64,000 nucleotides of DNA from Candidatus Steffania adelgidicola (GCF_020541225.1 NZ_CP045889.1:620001-684000); one strand, 5' to 3'; counted from the first letter of the stretch, positions 24,184 through 34,310 are shown. Notes: a model not told the origin generated them from the sequence alone. A program made the numbers and translations.

Positions 24184-24987
24184 ATGCATCCGATTCTGAA
24201 TATCGCCATTCGCGCGGCGCGAATGGCGGGTAATTTAATTGCTAAATATTATGAAAACCCCGATGCCAGCGATGTCACACAGAAAGGTAACAACGATTTT
24301 GTTACTAACGTTGACCGTGAAGCAAAACGTTTGATTTTTGAAGTTATCCGAAAATCCTATCCAAAACACGGTATTCTCGATAAAGAAAGTAGCAAGCTAA
24401 CTGACGCAGTGACTGACACACAATGGATTATCGATCCACTAAATGGAAAAATTAATTTTACCAAGCGCTTTCCCCACTTTGCTGTTTCTATTGCTGTACG
24501 TATCAAAGAGCGTACAGAAGTTGCCGTGGTTTACGATCCAATGCGAAATGAGCTGTTCACAGCATCTCGCGGTCATGGCGCCCAGCTGAATAGCTACCGT
24601 CTTCGTGTCAGCACGGCACATGATTTAGATGGCAAGATCCTGGCTACAGGGTTTCCTTTTGAACAAAAACAACATGCTAATAGTTATATGACCTTAGTGC
24701 GAAAACTGTTCATTCAGTGTACAGATTTTCGGTGTACCGGCTCTGCAGCGCTAGATCTCGCCTATGTAGCTGCGGGGCGCGTTAACGGTTTTTTTGAAAT
24801 CGGTTTAAAACCTTGGGATTTTTCTAGCGGTGAACTGTTAGTGCGTGAAGCGGGCGGTCTAGTCACTGATTTTGCCGGTTGTAATAATCACTTACGGTCC
24901 GGCAATATTGTAGCTGGTAATCCCCGTGTGGTGAAAGCGCTCTTATTAAGCATGCGCGACGAATTAAGTGAGGTCTTAAGGCAGTGA
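24184..24987 (+). CDS. suhB: SuhB, inositol-monophosphatase-family Nus factor with altered active site
   Basis: SuhB in E. coli is an inositol monophosphatase that also works in the rRNA antitermination complex with NusA, NusB, NusE and NusG. It is 267 aa, the same as E. coli, and collinear throughout (MHPILNIAIRAARMAGNLIAK, PHFAVSIAVRIKERTEVAVV, TGSAALDLAYVAAGRVNGFF, KPWDFSSGELL). The catalytic metal site is changed: Glu67 is Lys (LDKESS in place of TEESG), and DPLDGTTNF reads DPLNGKINF, giving D87N, T89K and T90I. D84 and the D212 motif remain. Loss of phosphatase activity with retention of the scaffold is inferred. nusB is also kept in this window. Confidence 0.95.
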   Translation: MHPILNIAIRAARMAGNLIAKYYENPDASDVTQKGNNDFVTNVDREAKRLIFEVIRKSYPKHGILDKESSKLTDAVTDTQWIIDPLNGKINFTKRFPHFAVSIAVRIKERTEVAVVYDPMRNELFTASRGHGAQLNSYRLRVSTAHDLDGKILATGFPFEQKQHANSYMTLVRKLFIQCTDFRCTGSAALDLAYVAAGRVNGFFEIGLKPWDFSSGELLVREAGGLVTDFAGCNNHLRSGNIVAGNPRVVKALLLSMRDELSEVLRQ

Positions 24988-26275
24988 GTTCTTCAAGAGA
25001 GATGGCGAGGTTCTGTCTAAAAGAGTTGATTTGTCTGATTTAACGATTTGTTGATTTATAGAGGCTGATTCTTAACGATATACTGTGTTTTTTTTCTGTA
25101 TTGTGATAGCTGTTATCTATGGTTTATGTCAAGTTCGGTAGGTTCTGAACGATATCGTTTATAGTACGATATTGGAAAAATTTATCTCAGAAATAGAATC
25201 AGTAAAATTAGACCCACGCTTTAGGTCAGTAATAAACTGGATCCACTATGATAAATGTAGTATATTCTTGCGTGCCACGGAAATTTTATGACGATTAATC
25301 GTAGTTTTTGATGAAAACTAGGTTGTATACTGTACATGGTGTGGGAAATGGATTTTTTTACAAAAAAGATCAATCTGCTAGATATATTTATCGTGCACCC
25401 AATAATCGTTTAAATTTCCAGAAATTCTATAAATTATAGATGTATAAGTTATATTGGATGACATCCACATTATTTCAATAGCGTCATATAATAAATAAGG
25501 TTTTGATTATATAACTCAGTTATTGATTGGAGTGCAAAATAATTTTCATTAAAATGCATATTTGTCTAAATAGCTTTAGATATTTTCCTATATCAAGCCG
25601 CTCTCTTTAGTAGGGCGAATGGTGGAAAGTTATGGGAGATGTTTGCTGAAACTGATATAATAAGCGTTATGTATCTAATGTTATCTCGTATAATTAAGCC
25701 ATATCTAAAGTTGAATGCGTCAGATTCTGTTTGAATATATGGAACACATTTCATATTTATATACAGATAATGGTGTTTATGGATTTAAATTCTTTTTATT
25801 ACTGTTTTTATACCTTGTTGCATATATTGTAGAAATTTAGATTTCACTGCTAGAAAATTAGGCAACAAAATAAAATTTGTTCTATACAATCGCATGGAAT
25901 AAAATATTTATGTATTGAATCGGTTATTCACAGTAGCTTTGGAGATCTATTTAGGTTTTAAAAGCAGATGAAGATATGTCGCTTACTTGAAATTTTCTTT
26001 TGCCTTAGAGCAGATCGGTATCTGGTTATAGAAAGAAATCATAATGGTATATTACTCGGAATTTTGTTTTTATGAGTCATTATTTCTATAAATGAAATTA
26101 AGTGAAGCAGATTAATAGTGTGCGTTCCGACGGATTTACATTTTTATTAAAATTTTTAACCATGGATAATATCCAGCGTTGATCATGTCGAGAAATAAAA
26201 GTAAAAACAATTTTCATCATGAAATAAGAATACATTAGGGATGGTTAAGTTAACCACTATGTGTATTATCAATAG
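24988..26275. other. 1.3 kb non-coding spacer suhB-tRNA-Arg
   Basis: AT-rich sequence, stops in all frames. I recognised no gene, remnant, tRNA or strong terminator. A short inverted repeat (ATATCGT/ACGATAT) occurs near 25160-25182. Confidence 0.5.
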
Positions 26276-26349
26276 TGCATCCGGAAGGATTCGAACCTCC
26301 GACCGCTCGGTTCGTAGCCGAGTACTCTATCCAGCTGAGCTACGGATGC
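26276..26349 (-). tRNA. tRNA-Arg (anticodon ACG)
   Basis: A full cloverleaf on the minus strand: acceptor GCATCCG/CGGATGC, D-arm AGCTCAGCTGGATAGAGT, anticodon loop CTACGAA with ACG, and T-loop TTCGAAT. It closely matches E. coli argVYZQ. The T-stem has one G-T pair. The 3' CCA is not encoded: after discriminator A the gene reads CTA. It follows tRNA-Ser by 7 bp, as in the E. coli csrA-serV-argV cluster, but only one Arg copy remains. Confidence 0.96.
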
Positions 26350-26356
26350 ATCGTTA

Positions 26357-26449
26357 TGGCGGTGAAGGAGGGATTCGAACCCTCGATACAGTTTATGACT
26401 GTATACTCCCTTAGCAGGGGAGCGCCTTTAACCTCTCGGCCACCTCACC
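26357..26449 (-). tRNA. tRNA-Ser (anticodon GCT)
   Basis: Minus-strand class II tRNA with acceptor GGTGAGG/CTTCACC (one G-T pair), anticodon stem-loop CTCCCCTGCTAAGGGAG with GCT, a long variable arm and T-loop GGTTCGAATCC. CCA is encoded. It is homologous to E. coli serV, which also lies next to csrA. Confidence 0.96.
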
Positions 26450-26491
26450 AACGCAAGGGCTATTACAGATACTTAGCACTGCGTATTCGAT

Positions 26492-26519
26492 ATATTACTT
26501 TCTAAGCTTGATAAGTCAA
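26492..26519 (-). promoter_or_regulatory. sigma-70 promoter of the tRNA-Ser/tRNA-Arg unit
   Basis: On the minus strand, TTGACT (26514-26519), a 16-bp spacer and TAATAT (26492-26497) lie about 43 bp upstream of the tRNA-Ser 5' end. Confidence 0.65.
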
Positions 26520-26690
26520 ACCCTTTTTAAATCTTAGTAAGATACAACTTACATAGATTCTCATCCAATCTCTGTCAATTATCGTTTATTACATCTTATG
26601 CAAACGATACTAAATAACATTATTTAAAATCAATGCGATGATTCCTAGGTTATCTATTTATGTACTTCATGTCAAATCAATCAATTGGAA

Positions 26691-26867
26691 TTACGTTATG
26701 ATTTTTTTAGCCGGTATAGCTTGATATATTTCTTTTCGGTATATAGAAACCTCCTTGGGAGCATTGATACCAATGCGGATTTGGTTTCCTTTTACTCCTA
26801 AAATAGTTACTGTCACTTGATCGCCAATCATGATAGTTTCAGCAACTCGACGAGTTAAAACAAGCAT
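26691..26867 (-). CDS. csrA: carbon storage regulator CsrA
   Basis: CsrA is a small dimeric RNA-binding protein that controls translation and stability of mRNAs with GGA motifs. The 58-aa product starts [16 protein letters not shown] and continues [29 protein letters not shown], with the RNA-contacting Leu4 and Arg44 conserved. A longer frame begins at 26945, but the ATG at 26865-26867 has a strong AGGAG five bases upstream and fits the family N-terminus. The C-terminus is shorter than the 61 aa of E. coli. alaS, its usual upstream neighbour, is not visible. Confidence 0.95.
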   Translation of the reverse strand: MLVLTRRVAETIMIGDQVTVTILGVKGNQIRIGINAPKEVSIYRKEIYQAIPAKKIIT

Positions 26868-29079
26868 TCTTTTCTCCTGAAAAGATTGAAAAAAAATCGG
26901 ATCTCTAAGTGTCTCACTATTATTAAGCATGAGGTGGATTAGCAAATGATGCTGACTAGATAGTCATGTATTACTCCATAACTCTTTTCTTGTATCTTTC
27001 TAATGTTTTTAACAGCAGATGGCTTACAAGCCGTACATTCACTGTAGATGAGAGTATTGACATGAGTCCGATGTAGTTATGTTGCACCTTTTCCGATTAC
27101 ATAACTCATTGAGTCTGGTCGAAGACTTCTAAATAGACTACATGGTAGTGATAAAATCAATTATTTTTAACGTGCTTAATAGCATTGTTAGTACCTCCTC
27201 CATTTATGGAGGATTCGATAAAAACATCCGTTACTGTTTTTAAATCTGAGTATCTGCTTAAAAAAGTCGCTAAGAGTCGCCTTCCCTAAATATTTTAACT
27301 TCATAAGGTAGATGATTTTCATATACCACAAAGATATTTTACTACATCAATAGTAATTAATGTGCGCTCTAATTATAAGTAAAACGGTATTAGTGTAGTG
27401 TAATTTACAGCTTTAGAGTGGATTTAAAGCATATTCGATACTAGATCGATGTCTATCGACTGATAGGGCTCTATATATAAATAGTCAAATTCCGATTCGC
27501 CTGTTTCGGCATGTTTTAATCTAAAAAACTCGGAAATTTTTTGATGTTTTCTATCTGTGTTTCAAGAGTAATGATAAAATAGAAGTGAGTTAAAATTGCA
27601 CTAGGAACATGATATATTAACTACTGCATTAGTTCTTTAAAGAAAGATGAAGCTCATCAAATTTTGCGATCTATGCAAACAAGAAGTAATGGTGTTTTGA
27701 ACTACTTTAGCATTGGCTATTTCTGCTAAATATCAGATAAAATTTTCATCCTACTCTTCCTGAGTAAATAACGGTTCAATCCTGATTCGGCTATTTCAGA
27801 ATGAAGAATCAATATACGGGGCTAGAGAATTCTCAAGCAGATTGAGAAGAGTGGTTTTCACAGTAAATACGCCTTCTTAAACATGAGATATCGTTATCTA
27901 AAAATGATAAGACAGATATCTTTGATCTCAAATTATGACGTTTAATATCGCTTGGTTTAGATTTGTGCTTTATCTAAATCAGCCCTTCTGCCCTTAAAAG
28001 AAAGTATGGTCTACTATAGGAACGCATCATTGTCTTTTTCCCTTTTCATTTAATTCAGTATCTAGTGAGTGGTAATGCGACTGAGTAACAAGGGGTATAT
28101 ATCTTAATCACAAGGCAAAGAATAGTGAATATACAACCGAATGAGACTCGGTGCGAGGATAACTGTTTAGGTAAAGGATATTAACTAGAAATCATCACCA
28201 TAAATTTGTTTTGATGACATACCTATAATGTGAAAATAGAGTCTATATATACAGAAACACACCTCTTTTTTTACTGGAATATATCTTTGCTAGTGACATA
28301 ATAACCACATTAGCAACTAGGAGAGTGGATATATGTTGCGATCAGAATTATTTAAATAATAAACCTATTTGAAGCGATAAAGATGATCTATCATACTACT
28401 AAGTTTTTCGTGATTTGTGAAATAAAATCTGTGTAATTTAAGTCTAGCTAAACGCAACAAGTGAATTCACTAGCGAAAAGAGCGTCAATGCAGCAGTATT
28501 AACGAGCATGCTCAAGAACTAATAAAATTAGTTTTTTTATAAAAAAACTGGTGCGTCTCAATAGAAAAACAGAATGTCTATGTGAGAATGCCATATATAA
28601 CCTGGTTGAAAGAACAGAATACATCTAAACAAAGTGCTGAATGATAGAATTCTTTTCTAATATTTCTGAGTGAGATAGAGTACATATCTACATACCCCCC
28701 CATTGATTCTGAACTGAATAGAGCGCATATAAAAAGCAAATAAAATCTTCATTATTACATAGATGTCTTTTTTTTAGACTGCTATCTCTAATTAAAAATT
28801 CAGTTAATTGGTGAATTTATGATGGTTTATCTAGAATATGATTCAGGAATCATATTCTAGATAAGAGTTAACTCTTCAGTTATATTTAATCATAAAAGAT
28901 ATATAGCATCCTTTCTTGTAAAAAACAAAAAACTGGGGATTGTTGTCCGATGATATTGGAACAATTAAATAAATTTTATTTGTGGCGCGAGCAAGATATT
29001 AATCTTGTCGTGATTCTTATTCAACTTAAGGTGTTTATTGCATAATTTACAGATGACCTTTTAAGATGAATTTATTATT
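26868..29079. other. 2.2 kb non-coding spacer upstream of csrA
   Basis: By enteric synteny alaS would lie here on the minus strand, but none of its signature motifs could be found. Only a faint GGT-rich resemblance to the AlaS C-terminus at about 27150-27215 was seen, too weak to call. The stretch holds an 8-bp hairpin (27196-27213) and a perfect 18-bp inverted repeat (28827-28864). Confidence 0.5.
28827..28864. repeat. perfect 18-bp inverted repeat, 2-base loop
   Basis: Arms TTATCTAGAATATGATTC (28827-28844) and its exact complement (28847-28864) enclose AG. No T-run or flanking gene explains it; it lies about 220 bp before the ppk remnant. Confidence 0.8.
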
Positions 29080-30215
29080 CTAAGGGAGTTGTGGAAAAGT
29101 GGAAAATACAGCTAATAAATAGAGAGGCACAGATTACATCTATATGTTTATATAAAGTCTTTTTCTTATAAAGAATGTTTTCTTACACACTGAAAGCGGA
29201 AACTTTTACGATAAGATCATCATATGGTATATAACTTCTTACCATTGTTAATGAATCGCAGTTATGCAGTCAAGGGTGTATTAATTAACATAGGTAAGAA
29301 CGATCTAAACACTCAGCACCTTCCTGAATCAATCCATGGAGTAATATGGGTCAGAAAAGCGCGATCGCTATATAGAAATAGAATTAAGCTGGTTTTCATT
29401 TTTAATGAAAGAGTTTCAAAAGAGTCTTTGATAAAGATAATATGCTAAGGACTAAAGCGACATATTCTAAGCATGCTATCTACTGAATCATATCCAGGAT
29501 GATCTATTTGATATAAAACAGGAATGTAATAATTAGTACACTACTTTAGTGTTGAAAATGACACGCAAGAAGATCGGTCTGATTAAGGAATACCAGCTTT
29601 GTCCTTGTGAATACGAATGCTTGTGACACTACTATAAATAGTAACAGCCTTAATAGATTACATCTACGCTAATCCAGCAACAGAAATTGTTAGTTGTATA
29701 TACTACTTAGTTATTTCTAAGCTTTGATTTTCGCATCACTAATAACATACGTCATGCTTTTCATGTCATCGAAAACCTCTACCTCCAGTCAGTTTCATTC
29801 CAATAATAGTATTGGACAAAACTCACGATATATGTTGCATGAAATGATTGACCCAGCGATTGAAAATACACAAGTTAGAGAAGAGATAGACACAGTTCTT
29901 AAGGAGAATAAGTGACCAGATCAGGGGTGAATAGATCGTTTTTGTGCGTCTTCCGATAATCGGAGTGAACATCCGTGTCCTGGTGTGTAGAATGTGCTCA
30001 TTAATCCCGGATTTACCAGGTATTAGCAATAATATCTAAGTAACCAGTATTGTAGATCAGTGTATTAGAACACAGATCGGATCTGTACATGTACGCATGG
30101 AGGGAATAAAAGTATTACTCGATTCTGCCGACTGGATACCCGATAATATTTATTATCGTATTGAAGTGGGGGGGGGTGACACTCCTGGATCTACGGTTAA
30201 AATAACAGGTAACTA
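29080..30215 (+). pseudogene. ppk: polyphosphate kinase pseudogene
   Basis: Fragments collinear with E. coli Ppk appear in changing frames: IERHRLHLY near 29130, LYRNRIKLVFIFNERVS near 29367-29420 (RNQIFLINER in E. coli), DDLFDIKQE and LKMTRKKIGLIKE near 29497-29590, QNSRYMLHEMIDPAIEN near 29808-29868, RMCSLIPDLPGISNNI near 29985-30035, and SADWIPDNIYYRIEVG near 30125-30170. Roughly 320 residues between the third and fourth block are missing, and the C-terminal 60 or so residues are gone. Multiple stops and frameshifts make it clearly dead. Boundaries are approximate. Confidence 0.85.
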
Positions 30216-30239
30216 ATTCAAGTAATCAACAGTATGACG

Positions 30240-31545
30240 CAGACCTTACGTGAACTAAAATCGGTATATTTTTCTGATGATCTTGATCATGAGCTCAAAC
30301 TGAACTTGAGTAGCAATCCAACGTAATCTAAGTAAGCTATCTCAGTCTGTTTGCTGAATAATGATAGGGGTTTACCCCGATGCCCGGTTATGATTGTTGG
30401 GACGCATGCTTTGCATGATCTGGCTAATGCAGTCCCGTTATTAGAATGGGGCTCGGGGTAAACCCTCTATCTAATGGGAATGGTTTCTGACTATAAAGAG
30501 GTTCGATTAATTTTAATTGGTGTTAAGTATATTCAACCCGAAAAAGGACGCAGACTAATAATTGATATTGGCGGTGGCTTTACTGAATTAGTTATCGGTG
30601 AAAACTTTGAGTTTATATTAATTAACAGTCGCCGCATGAGCTACACCTACTTTGGGTATTGATTTCTTCCTTCTAGGGGGAGATAAGTCCTGTTAATTTT
30701 TAGCGCATGCGGCTAGCAGGGGGCGCTATAGCTCGAGACGAGTACTTTACTAACCGCATTATTGGTTAGCAGATAATTCTCAGTGCCTCCGGTATATTTA
30801 AATTAGTTTATAACCTATTTACTGAAATAAGTGCTAAAGATGGATTGATACAACCGAAAAATTCGAAATTAGTGGGAAAAGAAATACTTCAGTTTACTAC
30901 GCATAGTCTAGTAAGGTTATTCGAGAAATGAAAATTATTTCATACCGAGAGTGATGATATTATGCGGCATCATACATGATCTGGCAATCAAAAAACTTAA
31001 TCTGTCTTCGCTAAACATTATAATATCGATAACAATTAAGTTAGGTGGATATAGAACACCATTGGCACTATATTTTATCAGCAGTGACAAACGTAAACGC
31101 CGCTTTAAAATATCTATAGATTTCAGCATGACTAAAATGGGTCTCGCTCAACTAAAGGAGGTTTGTCTTGGCATTAATCACAGCAGTATGCAGCCTTATT
31201 TGACCTGTATTTTAGAATAGACCAACATACCCGTTTTAATTAAGAGCTCCCGATTCTTCTCGCAATATTGCCGAAATATCATCGTAAAGCAATTTAGAGA
31301 GATACTCCCCCCCGCTTTAATCTTTTTTTAAAAAATCAGTTTATGCTTTCCCTAAAACTTCTAGGGCTACAATTATTGATCAATGACCAACGTCAAGATC
31401 TCTCATTGGTAATGGTATACTGATATTTCCCGCTGGCTTTTATCCTAAGTATAAGCTGATTTACCTGGATTCTAAAGCGTGAGCAAGCCTATTGGGTAGA
31501 TCTTCCCGAGGGCTAAGTGGTGATAAAAGCTGAAACCAGTACTCT
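30240..31545 (+). pseudogene. ppx: exopolyphosphatase pseudogene
   Basis: Homology to E. coli Ppx runs in broken frames: SVYFSDDLDHELKL near 30265, VMIVGTHALHDLANA near 30388, [10 protein letters not shown]-type [18 protein letters not shown] near 30555-30610, ASGIFKLVYNLFTEISAKDG near 30785, ILCGIIHDLAIKKLNLS near 30957-31010, GINHSSMQPYLTCILE near 31172, LPKYHRKAI and LINDQRQ near 31270-31395, and LKREQAYWV near 31472. The N-terminal ATPase motif is lost at a deletion junction with ppk. Stops occur throughout. Confidence 0.88.
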
Positions 31546-32264
31546 TTATTCACCAATATGGTAAAGAAGCTCTAAGCTAGACCCGATGTGAGGAATCTGT
31601 GAACTACTTGGTGTGGAAGTATAAGTAATTTATAAAGTGACTTGATACTTTACTCATATAATATTCACAGATAATTTTGTGAATTCTCCGTTATTAATTT
31701 TTCTTCCTTCAACCAGATTATATAATGGTATACTTTTGTGGGTATCACCTCCGTCTAGCTGAATAATCAGTACTTTTCTATCTCAATTTTTTATTTATTT
31801 TTGATTCTATTGATGCTTGATTCCGCGTCCATCTTCTTGCAGCTCTGCATCAGATTCATCCATTGATTTCATATGTGATATATATCATATAAGTTGTTTT
31901 TCAGAAGCCATGAAAAACGCATGATTATGATCAGCATTTCCATAGTTACAAGAGGTCTATGCTTTAATAAAAATTATATGTTGCATATACTATATCAGTA
32001 ATATGCATACACTATGTATCGGCTATGCACTAAGTTAATGAAAAGATTTAAACAATAAACAGCAAAACAAGAGTTCTTCAATATAATATGGATCTTCTGT
32101 GCTATGTGCGCAGAGTGAAGAGGGTGATTAGAATCAAGGCGCTCAGAAATCTAAGAATTTGAAAAAAGATTAGCTATTTATAGCGGTGAGGTAGTTCGAC
32201 GGAAAACTTCTGTCGTTAGTATTTCAGAAATTCAATTTTAATATTTGAGGCGAATCTCCTTAAA

Positions 32265-32301
32265 ATATCAAACGGCACTATATAATAGCGCCGTTTGGTA
32301 T
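32265..32301. repeat. 12-bp stem hairpin
   Basis: ATATCAAACGGC (32265-32276) pairs with GCCGTTTGGTAT (32290-32301) with one G-T pair and a 13-base loop. GC-rich for the area, no T-run after it; possibly an old terminator. Confidence 0.6.
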
Positions 32302-32611
32302 CAATGAGTACTCGAACGTTAACATATGCCCACTCAAGATAGAGTAATAGAATCAGGACTTGCTAGCTTTTCCGGAAGCAAAAGGGGTTTTTAAAGAAAG
32401 GGGAGGGGATTTAGAAGAACACTGCCCCATTGAAGATTCTGGTATAATAGTGCATAATTAATGTTATATAAAAGAGAAGGAGTGCGCTTTATTAGATATT
32501 TTAAAATAGTACTCAGATAAAACTTATGCGAAGACTTCTTGATATTATCTTGTTAGATTGACACATCATGGATGTTAATGCTGTTGCACGACGTGCATTC
32601 CTTACTCTGAA

Positions 32612-32635
32612 ATTCATATATTCATATATTCATAT
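32612..32635. repeat. three tandem copies of ATTCATAT
   Basis: An 8-base unit is repeated exactly three times, followed by further AT repeats. It is probably slippage-derived. Confidence 0.8.
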
Positions 32636-32796
32636 ATATTAGATGAATGTTTGGATAGCGGAGTTCCGTAAGTTTTATATCGCTTATAAAGCCGTCTTAA
32701 TGGTTCTGGTGGTTTTTATTGGCATGTGTTACGAAAGCTCATCAATCTCTGCTGGAGGAACTGAAATACTTATGTGGTTTGTATGGATAACGGGGT

Positions 32797-32836
32797 AGAT
32801 CCCATATCAAAGAATGAGTTCATTGATATGGGATCT
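32797..32836. repeat. perfect 14-bp inverted repeat
   Basis: AGATCCCATATCAA (32797-32810) and its exact complement (32823-32836) enclose a 12-base loop. It lies just before the yheO remnant, with no T-run. Confidence 0.75.
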
Positions 32837-32889
32837 CTCATGCTTCTGTGGGGTGCACAACGGCTTTCTGATAGAATTGTTTACGTTTA

Positions 32890-33195
32890 TTCTACTCACG
32901 CGTGAAGTATAGCGGATAAGCGTCTTTGCATATAGATAAATCTAGAGATACCTTTCTGGTAGATTACACATATTTTTATACTTGCTAACATAAAAAGATA
33001 TAGATGCTTTCATGAGTTTCGCTTCGTCGGTGACGATTCCAGCAGCTTGGCTTTTGAAATCTATGATTTCACGTGCAGAATCCCCAGATATTCCTTCATT
33101 TTTATATAAAGATATCAAAAAATGAAATTAACTCGATCACTGATACGAGAAGCATTTCTAAACATCCGCTCTATTTGCATATATAGTAATACAAC
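32890..33195 (+). pseudogene. yheO: remnant of yheO-type DNA-binding regulator
   Basis: Broken-frame matches to the C-terminal half of E. coli YheO: LCI-stop-INLEIPFW (LCINMNLDVPFS in E. coli) near 32920-32960, SFASSV near 33015, LY-KDIK near 33103, and ISKHPLYLHI followed by a stop near 33155-33185 (ISKHTVYLYI in the helix-turn-helix). yheO directly precedes tusD in E. coli, so position supports the call. The N-terminal half was not found. Confidence 0.6.
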
Positions 33196-33220
33196 ATCAG
33201 AGAATCTTAGGAAAAAAACG

Positions 33221-33613
33221 GTGAATTTAGAATATTGCCTAATGGTAACCGGCCCTCCCTATGGTAGTCAATCTTCCAGTAGTGCACTGCAATTTTCTCA
33301 GGTTTTACTAGCGTGCGGTCATCGTCTCAGCACGGTATTTTTTTATCAAGAAGGGGTTGCTAATGCGAATCGCCTGATCGCGCCTGCTAGCGATGAGGTG
33401 GATCTAGTGCGAGCCTGGTACCACTTAGCGAAGCTATATCACATTGGACTGCATGTTTGTATCGCCGCCGCTCTTCGCCGTGGTGTTACGGATGCCATAC
33501 AGGCCTCTCTGATTAAACATACTGGCGAAAATCTTCAGACAGGTTTTGAGTTCAGCGGCCTTGGCTGGCTAGCTCAGGCAGCGCTGAGATGCGATCGCTT
33601 TATTCAGTTTTAA
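33221..33613 (+). CDS. tusD: sulfur-relay protein TusD
   Basis: TusD with TusB and TusC takes sulfur from TusA and passes it via TusE to MnmA for 2-thiouridine at tRNA position 34. The chosen GTG start gives 130 aa (E. coli 128) and places [15 protein letters not shown] against MRFAIVVTGPAYG, with AGGA upstream. A longer frame from the ATG at 33122 would add residues from the decayed yheO tail and is unlikely. The active cysteine in [11 protein letters not shown] is conserved, as is [12 protein letters not shown]. tusC follows after 7 bp. Confidence 0.92.
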   Translation: MNLEYCLMVTGPPYGSQSSSSALQFSQVLLACGHRLSTVFFYQEGVANANRLIAPASDEVDLVRAWYHLAKLYHIGLHVCIAAALRRGVTDAIQASLIKHTGENLQTGFEFSGLGWLAQAALRCDRFIQF

Positions 33614-33620
33614 GGATGAG

Positions 33621-33983
33621 ATGAATCGTATTGCTTTTGTTTTCACTCACGGACCACACGGCATTGCAGCTGGACGGGAAGGACTCGATGCGCTTTTAGC
33701 TACCTCATCACTGACAGAGAAGAATGTGGGTGTATTTTTTATTAGTGACGGTATACTTCTGCTACTATCACATCAACAGCCAGCGAAAATTCTGGCACGC
33801 GATTTCGTTGCCACTTTTTCTCTTCTGTTGCTCTATGATATCGACAGGATTTATCTTTGCGCTGATTCCGCCGCAGAGCGTGGCCTCGATGCTAGTGCTG
33901 ACTGGATTCTAACCCCCGAATGGTTGTTAGCCTTAGACTGGAGAGAACGTTTAGAAGATTATAATATCGTTTTGACATTTTAA
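33621..33983 (+). CDS. tusC: sulfur-relay protein TusC
   Basis: Part of the TusBCD heterohexamer. It is 120 aa (E. coli 119). [31 protein letters not shown] matches the family N-terminus in kind, and [10 protein letters not shown] and [13 protein letters not shown] match the core. An ATG with GGAT upstream follows tusD closely, supporting co-translation. No decay was seen. Confidence 0.94.
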   Translation: MNRIAFVFTHGPHGIAAGREGLDALLATSSLTEKNVGVFFISDGILLLLSHQQPAKILARDFVATFSLLLLYDIDRIYLCADSAAERGLDASADWILTPEWLLALDWRERLEDYNIVLTF

Positions 33984-33997
33984 CGCTGGAGATTTGT

Positions 33998-34285
33998 ATG
34001 CTCTATATTTTAAATCATTCTCCCTATGCATGCGATCTATCAGCAATGCTACGTACCGTACGGTACGGGGATGATCTTCTGCTTCTGTCTGATGGTGTTA
34101 TCGTTGGTCTGACGGGCTTACCTGTCTTGCGTGTGTTGATTCGCTCTCCATTGACAGTGCACGCATTAGAAAATGATATTGCTGCTCGTGGATTATCTGC
34201 ACATTTTTCGCCTAAGATTGCAATAATCAATTATACTGACTTCGTCCGGCTTACTGAAAAACAAACACAGCAAATAGCGTGGTAA
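33998..34285 (+). CDS. tusB: sulfur-relay protein TusB
   Basis: Third subunit of TusBCD, 95 aa as in E. coli. It shows MLYILNHSPYACDLSAMLR, GDDLLLLSDGVIVGL and the conserved C-terminus IINYTDFVRLTEK ending in AW. It lies 14 bp after tusC. The str promoter starts 25 bp downstream, so tusDCB and rpsL are separate units that may be partly joined by read-through. Confidence 0.94.
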   Translation: MLYILNHSPYACDLSAMLRTVRYGDDLLLLSDGVIVGLTGLPVLRVLIRSPLTVHALENDIAARGLSAHFSPKIAIINYTDFVRLTEKQTQQIAW

Positions 34286-34310
34286 GGATAGGACGGGGAA
34301 TATATCTTAC

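Larger units (their letters stand above)
31546..32889. other. non-coding spacer ppx remnant-yheO remnant
   Basis: No intact gene. In E. coli, slyX, fkpA and yheO would be near here; only yheO could be recognised, further downstream. The stretch holds two long hairpins (32265-32301, 32797-32836) and a short tandem repeat (32612-32635). Confidence 0.5.

Noticed and set aside
26275-26505. 76-codon plus-strand frame
   Set aside because: It is the antisense of the tRNA-Arg and tRNA-Ser genes.
26868-29079. alaS remnant upstream of csrA
   Set aside because: Synteny predicts it, but only a faint resemblance to the AlaS C-terminus near 27150-27215 was seen and no core motif. A profile search would decide.
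32612-32635. CRISPR-like tandem repeats
   Set aside because: Only three contiguous 8-base units with no spacers; a simple sequence repeat. No CRISPR array was seen in the window.
33122-33220. N-terminal extension of TusD from the ATG at 33122
   Set aside because: The extra residues come from the decayed yheO tail; the GTG at 33221 fits family length and has AGGA upstream.
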